A DNA stretch of 64,000 bases from Imbricaverruca yamaguchii (lineage: Eukaryota; Arthropoda; Thecostraca; Neoverrucidae): the NCBI GenBank assembly GCA_034440575.1, contig JAOTOL010001633.1:2982501-3046500 (forward strand), read 5' to 3'. The notes beneath the pieces were generated by a model, which saw nothing but the letters and a program-made list of their open reading frames with translations, was not told the DNA's origin and made no database searches. Positions 10,301 to 21,045 of this stretch are shown in pieces (position 1 is the first letter of the stretch; each line of letters starts with the position of its first letter). Both the position numbers and the translations under genes were made by a program.

Positions 10301-11294
10301 TTAACCCCCGCACGTCCGGGGGGCAGATATCTGCCCCCCCTCCTTTGGTTTTTCCTCATTTTCCGCCAAACTAATAGGGTTATCAAGGCCAAACCGCGCA
10401 TAGCTATTCATTGGTCTTTTCCGCATATCCTCATATATTTTTAATCCTGGATCATCTCAGGTCAGGTCACCAGGTCAGGCGAAGTGACCCAACTACACTC
10501 GGAGTTCTAAGTGGCATAACTTCCACAATAATTGGGCGATTTATTTCAAACTTATAGCATGTCATGATCTCATCACGGACCATAATATGTATATCGTCTT
10601 TTTCGTAGCATTGACCTTAGGTCAGGTCGCTACCATGGCATTCCCATTATAGGGCTATGGTCAAATATAAAAATGTTTCCTAGTTACATATTTGCGCTCG
10701 GAATGATCTCACAACGATTGTGGCATATAGATGGAAGTTATGTTCAATGTTACCGCTGACATTTTTGCTCAGTGACCTCACCAAGGTCTCTGAGGTCACC
10801 TGAGATCACTACACATTTATGCGCGTTCCATCGTACTGCATTGAGCTAGAAGGCTGAAATTACCGTCATTGTGCTTGTATCGTCAAGACGTGTCGATTGA
10901 TACACTACAAGACCTCCCTAGGACTTGACCTGAGGTCATGACTTTATGACCTTGACCTGAGTTTCGGTTGACCTGACCTTAAATTATACCGCCTATTGTC
11001 GGTAGCGCATTTGAAGGACTGTCGAATAGCGTTCGCCATTTTCTTCTATCTTTTACAAGTCCTGAGATATGTGTCAATATCTGAGTCCCACCTGATCTGG
11101 TCGAATTTGACTTATGATGGCCCAGTGACCTGAATGTTGACCTGAGCGAAAAAAATGACCGAAATACTTTCGATAGAGCCCGTCACTAGCTATCCAACAA
11201 CGGCGTTTTCCGTTTGTCGCTAGCTAGCATAGTTCGTCTTAGGGGGAAAAAAACCCCCCCCCGAAAAAGCAATTTTGTTTGGACCGCCGGACGT
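10301..11294 (-). mobile_element. TTAA element family M3, copy 2 (reverse)
   Basis: Begins with TTAA at 10301-10304 followed by CCCCCGCACGTCCGGGGGGC, which is the reverse complement of the M3 right end. It aligns throughout with copy 1 in the opposite orientation, including the AGGTCA-rich interior. The far end is diverged (a run of A and C replaces the hairpin at about 11243-11265) and its final TTAA is eroded, so it abuts the M2 copy that starts near 11297. Confidence 0.85.
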
Positions 11295-11296
11295 TT

Positions 11297-12197
11297 TTAC
11301 GCGCCTTGAGGGCCTCTGAAAATTACGCGCACTAGAGGAGGGCGGATTCTCCCTCCTCCCAAAGACCTCGGCTCCTATCAAAGCTGGAGCAACAAAATTC
11401 AGGGTGCATGGATACGGTAGGGATCTCTATTTTGTACAAATTTCATGACCTTAGGTCAATATCTTCGAGGTAAAATGAGGTCAAAATATCAAAATGGTCT
11501 GGTTTTGCGTGGCTTGACTTGTCATTGCTATGGATCGCTGTGGCTGCGTTTGAATGCTCCAGAATGAACACCAATGATGTTTTGGACATTACTAACGATG
11601 CAATACCGATGTTAAATCCGACGTTTGACCTCAGGTCACCTATATAACAGCACTTTATCAGGTCATTACCTGCTCCAGTTACCGAAACCGGGCCGCCCAC
11701 CCGACTACTCCGACAACAATGACAAACAGTAGTTTTCAGGATGTGTAGGGAGTTGCATGCAAGGTGATATCAATCGCATGAGTCATTTGCATTTATGACA
11801 ACATTCCAGTTGATCAAGTTCGGTTCCATTAACCTGCCCTGTACTTGACCTTGACATGACCTCGGTGACCTAACATGACTTTGAAACAATAAGGCATAAC
11901 AATATACATCAAACAAGTCGCCAGTGTTGCCCAGGACACTTCCCTTTTGCCAATATTCGGGAAGCGCATCAGCGCCGTTTTTTGTGGTCTGGCGCTGATA
12001 AATGTTTTTGGCTTTAAATTACCCCTAACTCGAAACATTTTCGGCTGATTTTCCGTGTTCTTTCTTTAAACAACGCAACGGTCATTTCTAAACAGGTACA
12101 CACAATAGCGTATATCGCCCGGTAAAATGTGGAGTTATGCACGAAAAACCAGAGGGGTGGGCGGATCACGCACCCCCCCCCTCCAGGGCGCTGTTAA
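11297..12197 (+). mobile_element. TTAA element family M2, copy A
   Basis: The left end ACGCGCCTTGAGGGCCTCTG and the right end CTCCAGGGCGCTGTTAA match the M2 ends, whose consensus is TTAACACGCGCCCTGGAGGG and its complement. The right TTAA is 12194-12197; the left one is degraded against the M3 copy. A G/C-rich foldback lies inside each end. The interior has about nine AGGTCA/TGACCT hexamers. Unlike copies B to E it has only one 3' unit. Frames such as 11443-11700 (minus) recur in all M2 copies but are broken in most and show no known domain. Confidence 0.85.
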
Positions 12198-12204
12198 ATC
12201 AGCT

Positions 12205-12560
12205 GACCTTTTCAGACCAGGTAGACACTATTGTCGGAAAGCTAACAGAGCGTTAGGACTACTCATGATAATGTTTCCAACCGGCAAACAAGCGAAATGT
12301 GTCCTGAAATATCATTGAGAATCGATGCTAGTCAGCTACTGTGCAAACGTGTGTTATGTTTTACGGTTTTGCAATATTGTCTGAGGATGTGCAGATTGCA
12401 CCCCCAAAAATGTAGTGCTATAAAATGCATTGCAAGATATGTGAGGCTACCCACTTCGGGAAACCAAACGCCCAGTCTGACTCGGATTCAACGAACACAT
12501 TCGAGACGGGTTCAAAACATGATCCGACACCTCTTAGGGCGACAACTTCACAAACACCAG
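12205..12560 (+). pseudogene. Decayed LINE RT C-terminal fragment
   Basis: In shifting frames one can read DTIVGK, KANRALGLL, then a region like YCANVxSVLxFCNIVxG. This order (HIxxIVxKANRxLGLL ... VRSxLEFCSxVW) is the thumb region of CR1-like RTs. It lies immediately downstream of M2 copy A. The fragment at 26820-27165 (minus) ends with the same SANRPLGLF-type motif, so both may come from one family. Several frameshifts; non-functional. Confidence 0.5.
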
Positions 12561-12950
12561 AGCACAAGACAGTCATGCTTCAATTCCTTCCGATATTCCG
12601 ATACTATTCAAAGCTAAAGACTGTGCGCATAGGAAAATCGATGAGTCATTACTCTAGGAACGCCAACCAAATATAAATTGGAACATTATCTATTGGCATA
12701 AATTATGGTATGATTAGTCAATAGGAGTAATACCCACTGTGTGTTTGTGCGTCGTGCGTGTTGTGTGTTGTTATGTCGCACACATACATATTACGCAGAA
12801 CCGTAGCTTGCAGATTGTTTTCTTTTTGCTGCCATGCTTTTGTGTGCTTGCCTACCAGGTCAAAGAAGATGGATCCGATATGGATATGAAATAGGCCCAA
12901 ATTGAATAGTGCACATTAGAGCTATCGATTATGCTGTTTTTTTTGTTTGT
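12561..12950. other. Unassigned
   Basis: No feature recognised between the LINE fragment and M1 copy a. Confidence 0.3.
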
Positions 12951-13789
12951 TTACCCCGTCCCGTCTGGGGGGTCTTCAACCGCCCCCTCTCAGGTTTTTC
13001 GAGAATAGCGGACAAACGGCGCGCGGGGGCGCACCCAAATTTGCCAATACATTTTCCCACGTCAATTTGACATGCTGATTCAACATTTTTAGGTCAGATC
13101 ATCTAGGATCAATGAGTTAGTCAAGGTCAAGTGAGGTCACCTCCAAAAAGGTCCAACCAGTCGTCACGCTTTAACGGTTACAGGTATTTTAATGAAACTT
13201 TCAGCGTTTGCTTATCTTTATAGATGCGACAAAACGTACGAGTTGAATTTTTCTCTTTTTTTCGTTTTTGACTGCATACAAATTTTGGTATGTGCCATTT
13301 GCCGTTCAAATGCAGGATTCTGGCTAAAGTAAGCATTTTTTATTAGGGCAAGTTGACTTCCAAGAACTTTTCTTGGTCTGCTCTACCCATTGGGAAAGGA
13401 AAATTAAAAAAAACTTGAAAACTCAAAAAAAAATGGGGTGGGGTGGGGAGGGGCGGGCAAAAAAATAAAAGCCCTGGTCCATTTCGCTGTCTTTTTCACA
13501 TTCCAAATAAATTTTGTTTTTCATATATCCCCAAAATGAACTCCCCAGAGTCTAAAAATTAATGTAAGTCGTGAAAAGTGGTGACAATCTAGCCCCACTG
13601 GTGACGTCACTTTTGGGAAAAAAAAACTTTGAGGGGTGGAACCGGACCCTACTCTTCGAACGCTTTCCGATGACACCTCTTTCGTTTTCGTGCGATGCTT
13701 AGTGTGGATTTTAGAGCGGGATCTTCAACCCCCCCCCACCACCACGAGACGGGGTGTGAGGATTTGACCGGAAAGACGGCGCGGGTTAA
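12951..13789 (+). mobile_element. TTAA element family M1, copy a
   Basis: Left target TTAC (12951-12954, one change from TTAA), then CCCGTC; right end GACGGCGCGGG followed by TTAA at 13786-13789. M1 is recognised by the left end TTAACCCGTCCCGTCTCG, the phrase GTCTTCAACCGCCC near both ends, and CGAGACGGGGTG near the right end. About 830 bp, no protein domain. The interior has three AGGTCA hexamers near 13090-13140, then a well-conserved A/T-rich stretch. Related copies: 32340-33019, 52093-52938, 54412-55238 and fragments. Confidence 0.85.
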
Positions 13790-14024
13790 TACAGCAGGTG
13801 GTGTCATGTTTTATAATGTAAGCACATATCTTTATATGTTCATCCTGTATTAAGTACGACTTAGCGAGCCTGGCAGAATCGGAAAAGGTATCATTAGCAT
13901 GACATGACGTGCATACGCATAAAGAACGTGGCACTGATAATTCTTACTACAAAATAAATTGTATGTTTTTCTTGTTAAATTAAGTTGTGTGCTCGAATAT
14001 ACACTTAGGGTATGGTAACAATTT

Positions 14025-14063
<39 letters not shown>

Positions 14064-15055
14064 AAGTAATCTTTTCCGTGGTAGAAGGTTTCAAATTTGC
14101 AAATTTTGCTAAATAGACTACTGTTATAGTTTTGCTACCTTTTTGCAATATTGATGAACGTAATAGCACTTCGGAACATGAGTGCTTCGAAAAGTGATGA
14201 AAGCTAGTGTTTTATGAGAGCGAGTGACCAGTGTCACCACCAGGGTCACGAGAAGTGCCATGATCAGTATCATGACCAGGGTCACGACCAGTGATAGTTA
14301 CAATGCCAGAACCATCAGGCGCGCTTTTCCAAACTGCTCAGTTTGCTTCAACTTAGATACAGAGTTGAACAGTTGAACAGATTAGAGCAAGGGCTATTAG
14401 GAACTGACCTGAATTTCAATCCAACTTAAGACAGATAATTCATGATTGATTCAACTTGATCTTTCATGATTAAACTTGGTCTGTTGCATATTTTGCGCAT
14501 CGCAGTTCCGAAGTGCCTCATTAAAGTCAGTCCGTGTCGCCAACATTAGAGTATTCACGAGAGACAATGCATTCTTATTCACTTCAACCTATCTCACAGA
14601 GTGAATTTCGTACGTTGCACGTGCGCATTTCGTTCGGAGGCAGGACTGATATCACGCCTCCCAGCCTGTGGAGAATTGCTGTGAATCTCACCGACGTCAG
14701 ACTTCACTGGTCGAACGTATCGACCGGAGGTGCAATCAGAAGGCGAGATGTGATCACGTCTGCCTCCAACGGAAGCAATTCCGCTCACCTTGTTCAGATT
14801 TTCATGCCCACCAAACTGGGATGTGGAGCGCAACAGTAGGTTGCGAGGGATGCCAACAGTAGGCTGAGCTGGTGATGACGGAAAGTTTCTGTCCATACTA
14901 TACGTTTTGTGATTAAGAAGAGTGTTATTCATTTCGACAGACATCAATACATCAATGCCGAAGTCTCTGGCGTATGCAGATCGTTTTGTTTTGTCTGCTT
15001 CGACCAATGTCGCGGCAGTGTCATTCATTAACCACAAATATCTCTAGTTGCGAAG
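13790..15055. other. Unassigned, with a short TA microsatellite
   Basis: (TA)n at about 14027-14060; a loose repeat of GGTCACGACCAGTG words at 14225-14295. The 147-codon minus-strand frame at 14594-15037 has no recognisable motif, although it lies just downstream of a minus-strand LINE fragment and might include its decayed tail. Confidence 0.4.
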
Positions 15056-15465
15056 TTAATGATTTTGTCTAGTCTGTGGACTTTTGCTGCCAGCCCGTTC
15101 CAGTAAACAGATATCCAGTAGCGGATATTTGATATAACTGATATTTACTAAAGTGAAGATGGTACTGGTGGGCAGATGGTGACTCAGGTGGCTCAGGACC
15201 AGAAGAAATCCAGTGAACGTGCGGACCACAACAGCTACATGGGAATCCCACGACATATGGCGATCAAATGTCACCCCAAGGTTCCTACACGAATGGCTCT
15301 CATTCATCACCACGTCTCCCTAAAGCACACTCGTATCCGGGTACTATAATGCAGATTTTGACGCGATCCGAAAGTAAGAAGCTGTGATGGTCGAGTTCAC
15401 TTCAAACCGTTATCCAGGAAGTAGTCGTAGAGTTGGTTCAGACATGTCTCCGTCTGACACCAAAT
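15056..15465 (-). pseudogene. Jockey/RTE-like RT fragment
   Basis: Reading the minus strand gives CLNQLYDYFLDNGL, then (after a frame change) VVMNESHSCRNLGVTFDRHM and SWDSHVAVVVRTFTGFLL. This is the RT palm-to-thumb region, where NLGVxFDxxMSWxxHV is diagnostic of LINE RTs. The catalytic FADD block would lie upstream (to the right), where M2 copy B now sits. At least two frame changes; dead. Confidence 0.75.
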
Positions 15466-15468
15466 TTG

Positions 15469-16839
15469 TTAACACGCGCCCTGGAGGGCCTCTGAAAATA
15501 ACGCGCCCTGGAGAGGGGGGCGGATTCCCCCCCCCCTAAGATCTCAGCTCCTATGAAGGGTAGAGCAACGAAATTCATAGGGCGGATGGGCACGATAGTG
15601 AACTCTATTGTGTGCAAAGTGCATGACCTTAGGTCAATATCTTCAAGGTCAAATGAGGTCAAAATAGCTACATTTTATGGTTTTGCGTGGCTTGGCTTCT
15701 CCTTGTTATGGATCACTGTGGTTGTGTTTAAATGCTCCAAAGTTGGCATTAATGATGTTTTGGACATTACTAATGATGCAATACAGATGTCAGATCCGCT
15801 ATTTGACATCAGGTCACCTATATAGGAGCACTTTATTAGGTCCTTACCTGCTCCAGTTACCGGAACCGGACCGGGCTCCCATCCCGACTGCTCCGTTGGG
15901 CGGCTCGGCACAATCGGCTTCGCAAATAAAGGAGTGAAATACATGAATAAAGGATGGAAATGCTTAGGCACACAATGACAAACAGTAGATTTCGTGATGT
16001 ATAGGGAGTAACATGTAAAGTGACATCAATCGCATGACAGTCATTTGCATTTATGACACATTCCAGTTGACCAAGTTTGCCTCCATTAGCTTGTCATGAA
16101 CTTGACCTGACTTGACCTCGGCGACCTAACATGACTTTTAAATTATATAGCATAACAATATGCATCAAACAAGTCGCTAGTGTTGTCAAGAACACTTCCC
16201 TATTGCCAATATACGGAAAGCGCATCAGCGCTGATTTTTGTGGTCTGGCGCTGTGAATTGTTTTAAATTTAACGGCCCCTAACATGAAAACGTCTCGGCC
16301 GATTTCCACTTTTCTTGCTTTAAACAATGCGCCGGTCATTTCTAAGCTGGTATGCGATAAATTTGGCGTATATCGGCGGGTACAAATTTGGCGTATATCG
16401 GCGGGAGTTATGTACGAAAAAACGGAAGGATTGGCGGATTTCGCCATACCCCCTCTAGAGCGTGTGTTAACCTGTTATGAACTTGACCTGACTTGACCTC
16501 GGTGGCTTGACATGACTCTGGAACAATGTAGCATGACAATGTACATCAAACAAGTCTCTAGTTTTGCCATGAACACTTCATTTTTGCTAGTATACCGGAT
16601 GCGCATCAGCGACGATATTTGTGATCTGGCGCTGGGAATTTTTTTTTGAATTTAGCGACCCTTAACTCGAAAAATGTTCGGTCGATTTTATTTTTTCTTA
16701 CTTCAAACAACGCGCCGGTCATTTATTGGCAGGTACACAAACAATAGCGTATATCGGCCGGTAAAATCTGGAGTTATCTACGAAAAACCGGAGGGGTGGG
16801 CGGATTTCGCCCCCCCCCCCCCTCCAGGGCGCGTGTTAA
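15469..16839 (+). mobile_element. TTAA element family M2, copy B
   Basis: TTAA at 15469-15472 and 16836-16839. The left end is CACGCGCCCTGGAGGGCCTC and the right end CCTCCAGGGCGCGTG: a near-perfect inverted repeat. A G/C foldback sits at 15505-15540. The AGGTCA-rich block lies at 15630-15665. The 3' part is duplicated in tandem (16093-16470 and 16473-16839), each unit ending in TTAA, with an internal TTAA at 16467-16470. Confidence 0.9.
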
Positions 16840-17356
16840 ATCAGATTTGCGACCGGAGATGAGGATGAGGATGAGGGGATGAGGTGACTTATTTGTCGCA
16901 TAGTCGATTGCGCAGTATTTCAAATAGGGTCGCACAGAGGATAAGTACAATTTCACATAACGCCTTTGACTTTGAATGTAGTACCTCACTCTCCTATGAA
17001 TGTTCCTAGCATGCTGATTGACCTGTTGCTAACAGATGCGCACTGTTTTGTGCTCCAAGGCCATTTGAAACATACACACATAAACCTCTTTCCCCTTCAA
17101 TGACATCGAATTTCCAACATGCAATTGAATATCAAGATCTATCGTCCCCGGACCCCGTGTGCATACTGGTACACGTATCGTACACGTATCCTACTTAAAG
17201 GACATCTATAATTTAGCAGTCCACTTTACATGTCCTCCAGGTATAGTTGAATATTGCGAGGTTCATCACTATTTTTCACTACTACTATCAGCATGATGTC
17301 ATAAGCAAATGTTACGCTCTTTTGCTCAGTCCTACGTCAATATTTTTCTCAAAGAT
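16840..17356 (-). pseudogene. CR1-like RT fragment, C-terminal half (interrupted by M2 copy C)
   Basis: The minus strand reads NIDVGLSK near 17345, a degraded ADD block, then KLYLSSVRPYLKYCAIDY near 16900, the CR1 thumb signature (VRPxLEYC). It is the continuation of the fragment at 18679-18997: when the M2 copy between them is ignored, the RT alignment runs on with no gap in order. The element is decayed, with stops and shifts. Left of 16860 is a short GATGAG repeat and then M2 copy B. Confidence 0.75.
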
Positions 17357-18678
17357 TTAACACGCGCCTTGGAGGGCCTCGGAAATTACGCGCACTAGAG
17401 GGGGTGTGGATTCCGCCCCCTTAAGATATCGGCTCCCATTAAGGCTAGAGCTACTAAATTCTCAGGGTGGATAGGCACGATAGTTAACTCTGTTGTTTGC
17501 ACATGTCGTAACCTCAGGTCAATATCTTCCAGGTCAAATTAGGTCAAAATTTCAACATTTTACGGTTTTGCGTGCCTTGGCTTGTCATTGTTATAAATCG
17601 CTTTAATTTTGTTCAAATGCTCCAAAATTGGCATTAATGATGTTTTGGGCATTACTAATGATACAATACCTATGCCAGATCTGCCATTTGACCTCAGGTC
17701 ACCTATATAAGAGCACTTTATCAGGTCATTACCTCTCCAGGTACCGGAACCGGGCTGCCCACCTGACTGCTCCGTTGGGCGGCTCGGCACAATCGGCTTC
17801 GCAAAGAAAGGAGTACAATACACGAATAAAACATAGAAACGCTTAGGGACACAATGCCAAACAGTAGATATCCGGATGTATAGGGAGTAACATGCAAAGT
17901 GACATCAATTGCATGGCAGTCATTTTGATTTATGACAACATTCCAGTTCACCACGTTTGGTTCCATTAGCCTGTTATGATGACCTCGGCGACCTAACATG
18001 ACTTTTAAATTATATAGCATAACAATATCCATCAAACAAGTCGCCAGTGTTGCCAAGAACACTTCCCTTTTGCCAGTATACGGCAAGCGCATCAGCACCG
18101 ATTTTTGTGGTCTGGCGCTGCGATTAAAAAAAATTTAACGGCCCATAACTTAAAAACTTTTCAGCCGATTTTCATTTGTCTTGCTTAAGCAATGCGCCGG
18201 ACATTTCTAAGCAGGTACAGAAAAAATAACATATATCGTCCTGTACAATGTGGAGTTGTGTATGAAAAATCGGAGAGGTGGGCGGATTTCGCCCTCTACT
18301 CCTCCAGAGCGTGTGTTAACCTGTCATCAACTTGACCTAACTTGACCTCGGCGACCTGACATGACTGAAACAATGTAGCACAACAATATACATCAAACAA
18401 GTCGCTAGTGTTGCCAAGAACACTTCATTATTGCAAATATCCGGGAAGCGCATCAGCGCCGATATTTGTGGTCTGGCGCTGATAAATTTGTTTGACTTTA
18501 CCGACCCCTAACTCGAAAAATTTCGGTCGATTTTCGTTTTTCTTACATTGAACAACGTATCGTTCATTTCTAAGCAGGTACACAAGCAATCGCCTATATC
18601 GGCTGGTAAAATCTGGAGTTACCTACGAAAAACCGGAGGGGTGGGCGGATTTCGCCCCCCATCCAGGGCGCGTGTTAA
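17357..18678 (+). mobile_element. TTAA element family M2, copy C, inserted in a CR1-like RT
   Basis: TTAA at 17357-17360 and 18675-18678. Ends CACGCGCCTTGGAGGGCCTC and CATCCAGGGCGCGTG. As in copies B, D and E the 3' unit is present twice, joined at TTAA 18316-18319. AGGTCA hexamers cluster at about 17510-17550 and 17690-17730. The flanks on both sides are the two halves of one minus-strand CR1 RT, which fixes the insertion point exactly. Confidence 0.9.
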
Positions 18679-18997
18679 AGGAGAAGTACACATAGAACGG
18701 AGCCCTGTGACACCCTACTGTGGTCATCTTACCATTCAAATCTACATCATTTAATACTTATGTTTATTTCCTTCCTCTTAACCATGTTTCAATACAACCT
18801 ATAACTTTTCCATCAATCCATTGCTGATCTAGGTGGTAAACTAGACGCTTATATGAAATTTCTTAAAAGTTTTGCTAAAGTCAAAGTACACGACAGTATC
18901 CTGCTTCGAATGTCAAGTTATCTAGTTTCATACTACACGGACTCCTTTAGGTTAGTCAAGCAATATCTCCTGATTAGAAATCCATGTTGAATATCCC
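18679..18997 (-). pseudogene. CR1-like RT fragment, N-terminal half (interrupted by M2 copy C)
   Basis: The minus strand reads, over several frames, QHGFLIRRYCLTNL, VVYFDFSKTFKKF (the D of motif A), a WIxTWLxGRK-like stretch and SxVSQGSVLCVLL (the GVPQGSVLGPLLF motif). The order and spacing are those of CR1-type RTs. It ends at the TTAA of M2 copy C and continues at 17356. The right side is bounded by an M1 end fragment that begins at TTAA 18998-19001. Confidence 0.8.
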
Positions 18998-19127
18998 TTA
19001 ACCCCTTCCAGTCTCTCCGGTCAAATTCTCACACCCCATCTCGGTGGGCCATTTTATGCCACCTCTAATTTCCAAACTAAACCTTGCACGAAAACGAAAG
19101 TGATGTAATCGGAAAGCACTCGACGAG
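18998..19127 (-). mobile_element. M1 end fragment
   Basis: TTAA at 18998-19001, then the reverse complement of the M1 right end: CCGGTCAAATTCTCACACCC, a CTCGGTGG core, and the block that reads GCACGAAAACGAAAGTG, found in full M1 copies just inside the right end. Similarity fades near 19127, so only about 125 bp of the element is present. Confidence 0.75.
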
Positions 19128-20140
19128 TAGTGTGCGAAGTACGAAGCGCGGATTCTGTGAAGCCTTAAACTACCGTTTACGCCGTAAAGTGTACCAGTTA
19201 TATTGTCTTTATAGTTTATAGTGGTGAAGTTGGACGACTGAATAAGTCACAGTCCCCTGCATGCATCTGGTAGTGGTTCAATATTATAATAGGCAGATGT
19301 CGCCATCATTTTACATATAACTTGACACTAAATTGATGAAATAACGTTAGTCTCAGTTTTTCTTTTTTCCTTAGAATCTCTAAGGCGCTAGGAGTAGTAA
19401 GGAGTGCATTTTAAGTTATAATGCATTTATGTATGGATATACTTTTAGTATATATGCAAAATAAATGTTGGCAAACATTATGCTTTTGGTTGGGAATGCT
19501 AATGCCCATATATCTTAATACAAGTGTCGATAAAAGAAGGTTTATCGAGAGCACCTGACGCGGGGGTAATGCGAACATAAGGGATATATAGTTAAAGAAA
19601 GGACACTCGTGGATTCCTGATGCACCACAAGAACTTTGAAAAACACGTCTACGACAAGCGCACATTAATTCTCACTGGTGCATCCGTGAAAATAATTCAA
19701 GCTGTGCAACTTGATCTCCATCAAATATCCTTCAACGTTTATTTATTAAAGTTAGCATACATCTACTTATCAGTTTCATTGCTGTTTACACTTATGCATT
19801 GCAAATGTTGTTGTTTTGCGAGCTGCTTTGCGTAACTATATTCCCGTACTCATGCGCGTTTGGCGCGCCGACCGCCCGCCACCAACGAACCGACTGGATG
19901 CCAGTCCAGCCCATCAACTTTGACTGGCTGCCAGCGCCAAAGTTTGCCGGGACCTTAGGTCACCGTCCTGATCTTAAGTACAAATCAGAGATATACGTTT
20001 TGGAGACATTTGCCAAGTGCTCAGGTAGAAAGTTGCATTTCAATATCTCTCCATGTGTATACATTGTCGAGCTTCAAACGTTTCTGGTGGTGATACTCTT
20101 TGACCTAAGCTAGGTCCATAACCTTACATCAACTGAAGTT
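19128..20140. other. Unassigned
   Basis: No gene recognised. The segment 19855-20115 is more G/C-rich and has an open frame (19799-20113) without known motifs. Confidence 0.3.
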
Positions 20141-20144
20141 AAAA

Positions 20145-20145
<1 letters not shown>

Positions 20146-20202
<57 letters not shown>

Positions 20203-20224
20203 TGTTGTGTGTGTGTGTGTGTGT
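20146..20224. repeat. (TA)n/(TG)n compound microsatellite
   Basis: About 45 bp of TA dinucleotides followed by about 34 bp of TG with one interruption. Confidence 0.95.
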
Positions 20225-20315
20225 CCATGTATACATTGATGATCGCCGTCGTTCAGATCTAAAACACATAAGCTTACTATTAAAGTAAATAATTTTGTAT
20301 TCCAACAAAGGGGCC

Positions 20316-20500
20316 GTACCACATAACCCGCCACATCCGGCTGAAGGCATTACGGGCCGTCGACCGGCCATCGGATCATGGATGCTAGCTCAGCAGCTTA
20401 GCGCGACGTACCACATGACCACCACACCCTGCGGAAGTCAAGCGGGGCCCCGTCGGCCGGCCGTCGGCACATTGACGCTGGCTCAGCATCTGAGCGCTCC
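20316..20500. repeat. Diverged tandem duplication, ~90 bp unit
   Basis: Two units starting GTACCACAT at 20316 and 20408 share CGGCCGGCC(A/G)TCGG and GCTxGCTCAGCAxCTxAGCG. They resemble the ACATCCGGC words of the 42-bp array at 25893-26285 only in part. Confidence 0.6.
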
Positions 20501-20910
20501 GTACTAGCTACTGCGATGCGGCGGGACAGCGGCTGACATGTTCGAACAAATACAACTATAACTTGACTACCTAACTTGATACTAAAACTACTGGTAGAAG
20601 ATATCTTCGCCTCATGTGTGGCCGAGGACCCGGATCTGAACCAGCTGGCACATACTGTGGTACCCGGAATTGACTTAAGTCTCAGCCGCACGAGCAGACG
20701 ACCGTCGATGTCAACTTGAGGCAGCGTCGGCCGGCGGGCAACCGTTTCCGCTCGGGGCCTGGATCACACCATATTGAAAAGAAAAGCATCTCACATTATT
20801 TGGACATACACTACGCCTAACACTGCCAAGCTGTATGAAGCTGTAGGTGTACAAAGTACGAGGACGGATTTACAACTTTTACCACCCATGTTACTGCATA
20901 TCTTTCCAGG

Positions 20911-21045
20911 GGCGGGAATGGTTGAGTGGTTAAGGTGTCTGGCTATGGGTACCAGAGGTCCCGGGTTCGACACTAGCGCCGCTCGGGACATTTCCCAATC
21001 CCGCGGCCCACCGGCGAAACAGTGTGGGCGGCGCCATTAGCCGTG
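20911..21045 (+). mobile_element. tRNA-derived SINE
   Basis: A tRNA-like head with an RNA polymerase III A box (TGGTTGAGTGG at 20919-20929) and B box (GGGTTCGACAC at 20963-20973) about 34 bp apart, in a Leu/Ser-type layout. The anticodon arm TCTGG/CCAGA encloses nine bases instead of seven, and the acceptor end does not close well, so it is not a working tRNA gene. The body that follows (to about 21045) is G/C-rich and tRNA-unrelated, as in SINEs. The 3' end is not clear. Confidence 0.75.

Noticed and set aside
14594..15037. 147-codon minus-strand frame as a host gene
   Set aside because: No family motif and adjacent to a decayed minus-strand LINE; coding cannot be supported.
20911..20980. 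Functional tRNA gene
   Set aside because: A and B boxes are present but the anticodon loop has nine bases and the acceptor stem does not pair well; it is the head of a SINE.
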